Source of the DNA: Opitutaceae bacterium | Lineage (GTDB): Bacteria; Verrucomicrobiota; Verrucomicrobiia; Opitutales; Opitutaceae | Length of the DNA stretch: 10,037 nucleotides | Reading direction: 5' to 3' | NCBI GenBank assembly: GCA_031254955.1 | Contig: JAIRTK010000239.1 | Location: 1-10,037, forward strand | Shown: positions 1 to 6,708 of the stretch, piece after piece | How the letters are laid out: every line of letters starts with the position of its first letter | Numbering within the stretch: position 1 is the first letter of the stretch | Notes under the pieces: model-generated | What the model was told of the DNA's origin: nothing | What the model saw: only the letters and a program-made list of their open reading frames with translations | The model's database searches: none | Program-made: the position numbers and the translations under genes

Positions 1-119
1 AATCGGAGCGTTCTCGCGGAGGCCTCGGAGAGGCCTCCCTACCGCCTTCGGCCAGTCGTTCATCGGCTTTGCATTTTGTATCACGGCAGAAAATCCGGTT
101 GGCGAACACGTCTGATAAA
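1..119 (+). repeat. REP-type dispersed repeat, copy A (truncated by window edge)
   Basis: A perfect hairpin occupies 18-38: arm GGAGGCCTC, 3-nt loop GGA, arm GAGGCCTCC. It is followed by CTAC at 39-42, which is GTAG on the other strand. The 15 or so bases before it (AATCGGAGCG) match the internal spacer of copies C and D, so this is the right half of a pair whose left half lies outside the window. The right flank at 43-105 matches the outer flanks of copies B and C (TTTGCATTTTGTATCACGG, then GGTTGGCGAAC) with several changes and an indel. Confidence 0.85.
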
Positions 120-137
120 GAGGCGCGGCCTGGATAG

Positions 138-261
138 GGAGTGCGGCGGCAGGGCGAAGCGGCGTCGCCGCTTTTAGCGGCGGTGGTGGGCTGGCACGCC
201 GAAGCGTTTCACGGCTGCCGAAAGCGGCGTCGCCGGGCTTCGCCCTCTGCCGCCGCATTCC
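138..261. repeat. Imperfect inverted repeat upstream of the creatininase-like gene
   Basis: The left arm at 138-160 (GGAGTGCGGCGGCAG, then GGCGAAGC) pairs with the right arm at 237-261 (GCTTCGCCC, then CTGCCGCCGCATTCC) apart from one mismatch and a 2-base bulge. The interior holds further GC-rich self-complementary stretches. It lies between REP copy A and the first gene. It could be a small non-autonomous element or an intergenic structural repeat; no coding sequence is supported in 1-454. Confidence 0.6.
157..175 (+). terminator. Possible weak terminator-like hairpin
   Basis: A compact hairpin (AAGCGGCG, then CGCCGCTT) runs into four T residues at 172-175. It could end a transcript entering from the left. 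It also lies inside the 138-261 inverted repeat, so it may simply be part of that repeat. The T-run is short, so the call is tentative. Confidence 0.25.
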
Positions 262-454
262 AACAAGGGACGCTCGTAGAGGCGCTTGTTATCCCACTTC
301 CAAAGGGACAGGGGCCGCTCAAGTCCAAAACGGGTTCGGAAGGGGTATTGTTATAGGGTTGAATGAGAAAGGGCATGGAATCGCCTGCCGGGGCGGATGG
401 GGGGCCGCCATAAAACACTCGCTCCCCGGCGTCACGCACCCGCATACTGCGCGC

Positions 455-2377
455 ATGAGCATGACTTGGCTTGCCGACGCCGATTTCGACACCGCTTGGG
501 CACACCGCGCGTGGAGCGATTTTGACGCGTTTCCCGACAAACGCCGCGCGCTCGTCATCCTGCCCGTCCACGGGTTCGCCGACCACGGGCTTGGACTCCC
601 GCTCGACGCGGAGGAAGCCGCCGGCGGCGCCATCCTCCGCCGCGCCGTCGCCAAGGCCGGGGCCGTCCTGCCGCTCGTCGTCCTGCCGCCGCTTCGTTTC
701 GGGCTTGCCCCGTATCCGCACACTCACTTCGGGCTTGATCCCGACGACGCCCACGCCCTCATCCGCGAGGTTTCCGACGGCGTGCGGGACGCCGGTTTCA
801 CCCGGCTGGTTTTTTTCTGCACCAGCCCGTGGAACAGGGAACTCGTGAATGCCGCCGCCACCGACTTGCGCGCGGGGCCGGGGCTTCAGGCTTTTGTCAT
901 CAACCTCGCCGAGCCAGGCCCCGATTTCCACCCCGGCGCCGGCGCCGGGCGCGCCGACGCGCAGGCGATTGCCGCGCATGTGCTCGGCGTCGCGCCCGAC
1001 ACCGGCGGGGCGCGTCCCGCCGATGTGCGCGACCCTGCGTTTCGTCCGGGCGAGTTTCGTCAGCCAGCGCCGTTGCCGCCGCCGGTGCTCGCGCCCGATC
1101 CCGTCGCGCTCATCGACAGCGCCGCCCGTCAGCTTGCCCGTCTGCTCGCCGAGATCGACGCGCATCCGCCGCTCGGAGCCGGCTTGTCCATCGAGGCCGG
1201 CGCGGCTCCCGGCGGCGGTTCGCTTCCCGGAGCCGGCTTGTCCCGCGAGGCTGACCTGTCTCCCGGAGCTGCCGCGTCCCGCGAGGCCGGTCTGTCCTCT
1301 GGCGTCGTCGCGTCCCACGAGGCTGGCTTATCCTCTGGCGTCGTCTCGCCTCACGAGGCCGGCCTGTCCCACGCTGTCAACCCGTCCCACGGTGTCGCCT
1401 TGGCTCCCGGAACAGGCCCGCGCGCCGGTGTCGCCCCGGCTTCTGCTGCTGCCCCGCTTCCCGGTGTCGGCGTGGCTCCAGGCACCGGCTTGCGCGCCGA
1501 TGCCGCCCCGCCGCTCGGCGCCGGCTTGCATGTCGCGGTCAGACGCGCGCCCGTGATGCTTCCGCGACTGCCGGCAAACTTTCCTGTTTCCACCGCCAAG
1601 AACGTTTTTGCCGCGCCCTACCGGGAGCACTATCTGCCCGCGCTCACGCAGGCGCGGCTCGATGCGCTTCCCGGCAAGGCCCGCGCGCTCGTCATCATCC
1701 CGACCGGCGCCATCGAACAGCACGGGCGGCACTTGCCCGTGGGCGTTGACGCGATTCTCGGCCAGGCCTGGCTCAACCATGCGTTGCCCAAGCTTGCCCC
1801 CGCCGCCGCGGCGCGCGTGTGGGTCGCGCCGCCCGTCACCTACGGAAAAAGCAACGAGCACGCCGGCTTCCCCGGCACCGTGAGCCTCACCGCGCGCACC
1901 CTCCGCCGTCTCCTGCTCGCGCTCGCCGCGCACGTGCGCGGCCTGGGTTTCCGCCACCTTGCCGTCCTCAACACTCACGGCGGCAACAGCCCGGTCGTGG
2001 TTTACACGTTGCGCGAGATCCAGACCGTGCTCGGGCTGCGCGCCGGAATGCTCGGCCTGCCGCGCCCGGCGGAACTCTCCGCGCAGGAGGCCGCCCACGG
2101 GTTTCACGCCGGGGAATGGGAGACGGCGCTCATGCTTGCCTGCGCCGGCAGGCTCGTGCGCATGGACCGGGCCGTGCGCGAGCATCCCGCGCGGGTTGAC
2201 GAGCCGGGCGGCCTCCGGCCCGGCGGCGCCCCGGCGGTGTTCGCCTGGCTCGCCAGCGATATTTCGGCCTCCGGGGTGATGGGCGACGCGACCGCGGCCA
2301 CCTTGAAAAAAGGCGCGCGCTGGCTCGACGAATCCAGCACCGCCCTCGCCCGCCGCATCGAAGAGTTGCTGCCGTGA
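455..2377 (+). CDS. Two-domain creatininase-family amidohydrolase-like protein with low-complexity linker
   Basis: Numbering is from the ATG at 455. The reading frame is open back to a TTG at 359, but those 32 residues resemble no domain; ATG 461 is equally possible, and no clear ribosome-binding site decides. The C-terminal domain (about 410-640) has the creatininase-family metal pattern: IPTGAIEQHGRHLP (E421, H423), then D432, NTHGGN (H508) and HAGEWET (E554). These proteins are metal-dependent cyclic amidohydrolases or deformylases, usually cytosolic; no signal peptide is seen. The N-terminal domain (about 30-160) looks like a diverged copy of the same fold: LPVHGFADHGLGLP aligns with IPTGAIEQHGRHLP, and FFCTSPWN with VLNTHGGN. 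It has lost the E ligand (A) and the NTHGGN histidine (S), so it is probably catalytically dead. Residues about 240-362 are a repetitive Ala/Gly/Ser/Pro linker. The substrate cannot be told, and no partner gene is adjacent. Confidence 0.85.
   Translation: MSMTWLADADFDTAWAHRAWSDFDAFPDKRRALVILPVHGFADHGLGLPLDAEEAAGGAILRRAVAKAGAVLPLVVLPPLRFGLAPYPHTHFGLDPDDAHALIREVSDGVRDAGFTRLVFFCTSPWNRELVNAAATDLRAGPGLQAFVINLAEPGPDFHPGAGAGRADAQAIAAHVLGVAPDTGGARPADVRDPAFRPGEFRQPAPLPPPVLAPDPVALIDSAARQLARLLAEIDAHPPLGAGLSIEAGAAPGGGSLPGAGLSREADLSPGAAASREAGLSSGVVASHEAGLSSGVVSPHEAGLSHAVNPSHGVALAPGTGPRAGVAPASAAAPLPGVGVAPGTGLRADAAPPLGAGLHVAVRRAPVMLPRLPANFPVSTAKNVFAAPYREHYLPALTQARLDALPGKARALVIIPTGAIEQHGRHLPVGVDAILGQAWLNHALPKLAPAAAARVWVAPPVTYGKSNEHAGFPGTVSLTARTLRRLLLALAAHVRGLGFRHLAVLNTHGGNSPVVVYTLREIQTVLGLRAGMLGLPRPAELSAQEAAHGFHAGEWETALMLACAGRLVRMDRAVREHPARVDEPGGLRPGGAPAVFAWLASDISASGVMGDATAATLKKGARWLDESSTALARRIEELLP
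1241..1384 (+). repeat. In-frame 36-bp tandem repeat inside the creatininase-like gene
   Basis: Four consecutive 36-bp units encode 12-residue repeats: SREADLSPGAAA, SREAGLSSGVVA, SHEAGLSSGVVS and PHEAGLSHAVNP. Units 2 and 3 are nearly identical at DNA level; units 1 and 4 are more diverged. The array is the core of a longer low-complexity stretch, about 1172-1540, which joins the two enzyme domains. All units keep the frame. Confidence 0.85.
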
Positions 2378-2413
2378 TGGCGCGACGGGCGGCTTCTCAC
2401 GCGGAGGCGCGAA

Positions 2414-2477
2414 GATGCGGAGATGCGGGGATGCGGAGATGAGGAGATTCGGGGATGCGGAGGCTTGGAGGAGCGGA
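2414..2477 (+). repeat. 8-bp-period degenerate tandem repeat (GATGCGGA)
   Basis: Eight consecutive octamers start 37 bases after the creatininase-like stop codon: GATGCGGA, GATGCGGG, GATGCGGA, GATGAGGA, GATTCGGG, GATGCGGA, GGCTTGGA, GGAGCGGA. The open frame across it reads as a RRCGDAEMRR-like pattern, which is a by-product of the repeat and not a gene. Confidence 0.8.
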
Positions 2478-2526
2478 GGCTCGTCCTCACTACGACCTTC
2501 ACCGCCTTCAGACTTAAATTATCTCA

Positions 2527-2598
2527 CGCAGAGACGCGGAGACGCGGGAATACAGAGATGCGGGGATGAGGAAACGCAGGGACGTGGGGACGTGGAAA
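2527..2598 (+). repeat. Second 8-bp-period degenerate tandem repeat (CGCGGAGA)
   Basis: Nine octamers run without a break in register: CGCAGAGA, CGCGGAGA, CGCGGGAA, TACAGAGA, TGCGGGGA, TGAGGAAA, CGCAGGGA, CGTGGGGA, CGTGGAAA. The period matches that at 2414-2477, and the units are related. About 50 bases of ordinary sequence separate the two tracts. Confidence 0.75.
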
Positions 2599-2720
2599 GG
2601 TTCGCTGTGAGGCGAAATTCAAGGCGCTTAATTTCTCCTTTGTTAATTGAGGTTGCGCAGGCGGCTCGCGGGGACGCCCGTGCCACCCGATCCGCACTGC
2701 CTCGCGTTAACCTCGGTTTA

Positions 2721-2818
2721 TTATCTTTCTTCTTTCCTCTTTATCTTTATCCCTTAGCGACGAAGCCTGAAGGAGAAAGGAGAAAGAGGAAAGAGGAAAG
2801 AGGGAGGATAAAGAGGAA
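2721..2818. repeat. Pyrimidine tract facing a purine tract (imperfect inverted repeat)
   Basis: A C/T-only-rich tract with few interruptions (2721-2755, with CTTTCTTCTTTCCTC) is followed after about 13 bases by an almost pure A/G tract (2769-2818). The two can pair imperfectly; GATAAAGAGG at the end of the second is complementary to CCTCTTTATC in the first. It touches the outer flank of REP copy B, and a similar CTTTATC-rich stretch borders copy C at 6371-6392, so it may be the edge of the repeat unit. Confidence 0.6.
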
Positions 2819-2833
2819 TGCGTTTTCCTTTAG

Positions 2834-3005
2834 ACTGGTTCGTCAACCCTGTTTTTGCCGTGATGCAAAATCCAAAGCCCTTTAACTCTTGGCCGAAAGC
2901 GGTAGGGAGGCCTCTCCGAAGCCTCCGCAACCACGCTCCGATTTTCCCCATGAAATTCCAAGCCGCCAGCCCCGTCCGGCGGAGGCCTCGGAGAGGCCTC
3001 CCTAC
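2834..3005 (-). repeat. REP-pair (BIME-like) dispersed repeat, copy B
   Basis: Two facing hairpins lie at 2906-2926 (one mismatch in the stem) and 2981-3001 (perfect), with outer feet GTAG at 2902-2905 and CTAC at 3002-3005, so the pair spans 104 bp. The spacer contains CCACGCTCCGATTTTCCCC then ATGAAATTCCAA, the reverse complement of the spacer in copy D; this copy is therefore in the opposite orientation to A, C and D. The left flank, from ACTGGTTCGTCAACCCTG through GCCGTGATGCAAAATCCAAA, matches the outer right flank of copy C. Confidence 0.9.
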
Positions 3006-3098
3006 CGGCTCCGCGTAACTTTATTCACAACGAAAACGGGGTTATACCGTTTCCCAATCAGATTCCAACTTTAGCCGTCTTTAGAGTAGGGCATTAGG

Positions 3099-3123
3099 GT
3101 AGGGCGGTCTCGGCGAAACCGCC
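3099..3123 (+). repeat. Single REP-like hairpin with GTAG foot
   Basis: GTAG at 3099-3102 is followed by a stem GGCGGTCTC, loop GGC, and GAAACCGCC (one mismatch). The stem sequence is unrelated to that of copies A-D, but the layout (GTAG and then a short hairpin) is the same. GGCGGTTTCGGCG recurs at 3161-3173. Confidence 0.5.
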
Positions 3124-3139
3124 GGCGTTTGTTGTGGGA

Positions 3140-3167
3140 TATTCACGGCGGTATATTCACGGCGGTT
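3140..3167 (+). repeat. 14-bp direct tandem duplication
   Basis: TATTCACGGCGGTA at 3140-3153 is followed immediately by TATTCACGGCGGTT. It lies just after the hairpin at 3099-3123. No gene is supported in the surrounding stretch 3006-3489. Confidence 0.75.
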
Positions 3168-3264
3168 TCGGCGTTCCAAGCGAAGCGACAGTCCGGCGAT
3201 CTCCCCACCGGATAAAATGTGAATTTAATTCGGAAATGATAATAGCGAACAAAACCCCAGCACC

Positions 3265-3284
3265 GGCGCGCGGCAACGCGCGCC
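3265..3284. repeat. Perfect hairpin with GCAA loop
   Basis: An 8-bp perfect stem, GGCGCGCG paired with CGCGCGCC, encloses the tetraloop GCAA, a GNRA-type loop. No T-run follows, so it is not a standard terminator. Its role is unknown. Confidence 0.5.
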
Positions 3285-3355
3285 GCCCTCCTCATCACCT
3301 GCCCCAGCACGGCTTCTGCTGCCGCCCCTTCATCGCTTGTTTTTATGGCTGGATT

Positions 3356-3388
3356 CCGTGGGTTCCTCGCTGCGCTCGTCACCCACGG
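3356..3388. repeat. Inverted repeat CCGTGGGT / ACCCACGG
   Basis: Eight-base perfect arms at 3356-3363 and 3381-3388 enclose a 17-base loop rich in CTCGCTGCGCTCG. It is one more structured repeat in the gap before the transposase remnant. Confidence 0.55.
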
Positions 3389-3847
3389 CCAAACGCCGCC
3401 GCCCCGCCAAGGCTGAAAACATAATCCGCGGGGCGCCCCTCCGAGGCTACCCTCCGGAACGCCGCTTAACCTCAAGGCTTAACAAAGACAAAGGATGGCT
3501 AGGGTGCCCCGTTGAACTGGCTTCGCTCCTGAGACAAACTCTGTCCAAACCTCCCGTTTTTGCGCGGATGGAAGCGTTGCTGGCGCAGCAGGTGCGCAGC
3601 GAACAAACCGGGAGCCTGAATGAGGAGGCGGCAGCGGTGGTGCAGCAGTTGCGGGCATGGGGACAAGAGGCGCTGGGCGTAGGGATGCGCGAGAGGGTCG
3701 CCGGCATTGGGGCGCCAGCGGGAGCGCGCCGTGGCGCTAACAAAAACTGCAGTGCCTGACGACGCTGGGGTGGGGCGAGACCGAGGAACAGACGTGGCGG
3801 CGTGATACCCTTTTCCAGTGAACAGGACACTTTAGAAGCGGAGCCAT

Positions 3848-3954
3848 GTAGGGGCTTCGCTTGCGAAGCCCGTTGCTGGTGTGCGGCCTTTGCTGGCGCA
3901 CGGCTTTTGCTGGTGCACGGTTATCAAGCCGGGCGTCGCAAGCGACGCCCCGAC
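3848..3954. repeat. Second REP-like pair, inserted within the transposase remnant
   Basis: Hairpin one (3852-3871: GGGCTTCGC, TT, GCGAAGCCC) has a GTAG foot at 3848-3851. Hairpin two (3931-3950: GGGCGTCGC, AA, GCGACGCCC) faces the opposite way, with the foot CGAC (GTCG on the other strand). Between them, TTGCTGGTGTGCGGCCT is repeated about three times with changes (17-18-bp period). Transposase-like sequence lies on both sides, so the pair appears to have landed in the gene or in its remains. Confidence 0.7.
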
Positions 3955-4339
3955 AAAAGAGTTGTTTTCATTGGGAATTGGTGTGAGACGCGAACCTTGC
4001 GTCCGATGCGGCAGCGCTTGGATGTGCGCCCGCGAGCGTAGTCACGCCGCCCGGCTGGCCGTGCGACCAGTCCAAGCCTGCACCCGTCTTCGTCCGGGCG
4101 GGCCGGACTGGATTGTGGCGAAGACCGACGGCACGATGCTGCCCATCGTCGATACCAGCGCCGCGCCGCCGGGAGCCGATCGGTGCAAGCGCCGCCGCGT
4201 TCGCTGGCAGGCGGCGCGCGTGCTGGCAGCCTGACGCCTTGGGCGAGACGGGAGCGCACTACGGGCCACGCTCGGCGAAGTGGCCGGGGCGGGGATGCGC
4301 TGGAGTCGCACCGTGCGAGCCTCCGGATGGGGCGTGCCC

Positions 4340-4400
4340 CCTCCACACACACCACCACCCCGCACACACCGCCACACACCGCCACCACACACACTACCAC
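4340..4400 (+). repeat. CA-rich simple-sequence expansion
   Basis: An almost pure C/A stretch of CACAC, CCACC and CCGCC runs sits exactly between the transposase blocks ending GWGVP and beginning IHAIGD, which are normally adjacent. It adds about 60 bases and shifts the frame. The open frames here encode His/Pro/Thr runs and are not genes. Confidence 0.75.
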
Positions 4401-4511
4401 TCCACTCTCCGCATCCACGCCATCGGCGACAGCACCCCTTGGATCGCGCAGCAAGCGACCGCGCATATCGGGCCTCGCGTGCGTTACCTGTTCGATCTGT
4501 ATCACGTCTGC

Positions 4512-4549
4512 GACTACCATACCGCAGCGTGACTACCACGCCGCAGCGT
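4512..4549 (+). repeat. 19-bp tandem duplication causing a frameshift
   Basis: GACTACCATACCGCAGCGT (4512-4530) is followed directly by GACTACCACGCCGCAGCGT. Nineteen is not a multiple of three, so the duplication ends the YHVCDYHTAA frame at a TGA and moves the rest of the transposase (AAAWSDD) into another frame. Confidence 0.85.
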
Positions 4550-4792
4550 GGTCCGACGATCGAACGACGGTCACGCACCATCGCGACGCCCTCAAAGCCA
4601 GGCGGAGCGCACCGGTTTTCGAGGCCATTGCGCCAGTTGCTTCACCCTCGTTTCGATCTGCTCTCGGCTCGGATTCCATTCCATCCCGATTCTTCATCAC
4701 GCCTTATCGCAAGCCTACGGCTCCCAATGCTCCCAGTCCTGACCTCACCCCCTGTTCCCCCTCCCCTTTTCCGCCGAACACGCTTTTCCTCT

Positions 4793-5891
<1,099 letters not shown>

Positions 5892-5981
5892 AGCGGCTGC
5901 GTCGCCAGTTTAAGCTGCGAGTTTAAGAGCATCTATCAAAAAGAAAAATCGGGTGGGGGTGAGGGCGAGAGTGCCTGTTGT

Positions 5982-6073
5982 GACACAGAGGACACAAGGC
6001 GCGACCCACGGAGGCCACGGAGACCCTGCCTGAAAAGGTCTTTTCTCTCCGTGCTCTCCGTATCGGAACTCCG
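5982..6073. repeat. CACGGAGG-type intergenic repeat with inverted arms
   Basis: CACGGAGGCCACGGAGA at 6007-6023 faces TCTCTCCGTGCTCTCCGT at 6044-6061, with further CTCCGTG at 6069-6075 and ACACAGAGGACACA upstream. The octameric rhythm resembles 2414-2598. Its minus-strand translation (HRGENTEFRYGEHGEK) is of the kind often mis-called as a protein in repeat-rich genomes. Confidence 0.6.
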
Positions 6074-6074
6074 T

Positions 6075-6348
6075 GTTTTCGCCGCGATGCAAAATTCAAA
6101 ACACGTCAACGAATGGCCGCAGGCGGTAGGGAGGCCTCTCCGAGGCCTCCGCCGGGCGGGACAGCGGTTTAAATTTTATGGAGAAATCGAAGCGTAGTCG
6201 CGGCGTCGAACCGGTCCACGCCGTCGCCTGCCACCACCTTTGAATTTCGCGGGGAAATCGGAGCGTGATTACGGAGGCCTCGGAGAGGCCTCCCTACCGC
6301 CTGCGGCCATTCGTTGACGTGCTTTGAATTTTGCATCACGGCGAAAAC
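6075..6348 (+). repeat. REP-pair dispersed repeat, copy C, with 77-bp inverted arms
   Basis: The left arm 6075-6151 and right arm 6272-6348 are reverse complements with only two differences I can find in 77 bases. Each contains a perfect GGAGGCCTC hairpin (6131 region and 6273-6293), with GTAG at 6126-6129 and CTAC at 6294-6297. The spacer is longer than in copies B and D (outer feet 172 bp apart) because the internal segment occurs twice: 6169-6203 and 6239-6274 both read roughly TTxAATTT, then GGxGAAATCGxAGCGT. It lies between the convergent mreB and polymerase genes, where it might also stop transcripts. Confidence 0.9.
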
Positions 6349-6500
6349 AGGGTTGGCGAACCAGTCCATGCTTTATCTTTATCTTTCTCTTTCGTCAGGC
6401 ACGCACAGGGATTTTCGAGCGAAGCGATCATCAGCTTTCTTCCCTATCAGCACTCCTCCCTATCGGCCTTCCTCCCCCTCGCCCCCTCGTCTCCTCGCGA

Positions 6501-6594
6501 CTCCCTCGACCCATCTCAACTCCCTCGGCCCCCTCGGCTCCCTCGGCCCCCCTCGGCTCCCTCGGCTCCCTCGGCCCATCTCGACTCCCTCGGC
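6501..6594. repeat. 9-bp-period tandem repeat (CTCCCTCGG)
   Basis: About ten units of CTCCCTCGG, with 9- or 10-base variants such as CCCATCTCGA, run in tandem. All three + frames stay open through it because the unit has no stop codon, which explains the overlapping Ser/Pro/Leu-rich reading frames here. None is a credible gene. Confidence 0.8.
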
Positions 6595-6602
6595 GCCTCA
6601 GC

Positions 6603-6708
6603 TCCATCACTCCCATCAACCCATCAGTCCCATCAACCATCAACCCCATCAACCCCACCAACCATCAACCCCATCCGGCCCATCAACCCCACCGGCTCCA
6701 TCCGCCCA
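6603..6708. repeat. 9-bp-period tandem repeat (CCATCAACC) abutting the polymerase stop codon
   Basis: About eleven units related to ATCAACCCC (variants ATCAGTCCC, ATCCGGCCC, ACCGGCTCC) run right up to the TCA at 6709-6711 that is the polymerase stop codon on the minus strand. On that strand the tract reads GGGGTTGAT-like. Expansion or contraction here would change the 3' untranslated region of the polymerase transcript. Confidence 0.8.

Larger units (their letters stand above)
3490..4640 (+). pseudogene. Decayed ISKra4-family transposase
   Basis: The pieces read in order on the + strand but in changing frames. About 3538-3738 gives KPPVFARMEALLAQQ and following residues; 3741-3815 gives KLQCLTTLGWGETEEQTWRR after a frameshift and a TAA; about 3990-4070 keeps a short piece around LRPMRQRLDV; about 4100-4230 gives GPDWIVAKTDGTMLPIVDT and KRRRVRWQAARVLAA, then an in-frame TGA; 4275-4340 gives EVAGAGMRWSRTVRASGWGVP; 4410-4530 gives IHAIGDSTPWIAQQ and VRYLFDLYHVCDYHTAA; about 4531-4630 gives WSDDRTTVTHHRDALKA. 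The TDG, GDSTPW and YHVCDY blocks are those I know from ISKra4 transposases. The region between the N-terminal part and WIVAKTDG is partly deleted, and the C-terminal end with the last acidic residue is missing. No functional protein is possible. Element ends were not identified. Confidence 0.8.

Noticed and set aside
209..1318. Long minus-strand open frame opposite the creatininase-like gene (also 1328-2185 minus)
   Set aside because: Arg/Gly-rich translation with no recognisable domain, on the antisense strand of a gene with clear family motifs; typical of high-GC shadow frames.
2838..3005. REP pairs as ordinary rho-independent terminators
   Set aside because: No T-run follows any of the GGAGGCCTC hairpins, and copies occur upstream as well as downstream of genes; a side effect on transcript ends remains possible.
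3134..3475. Small open frames on both strands between REP copy B and the transposase remnant
   Set aside because: No recognisable motif; the region is made of hairpins and duplications.
3802..4041. Small + strand open frame over the second REP-like pair
   Set aside because: It crosses the hairpins and 17-18-bp repeats; nothing in it resembles a protein family, and it sits inside the broken transposase.
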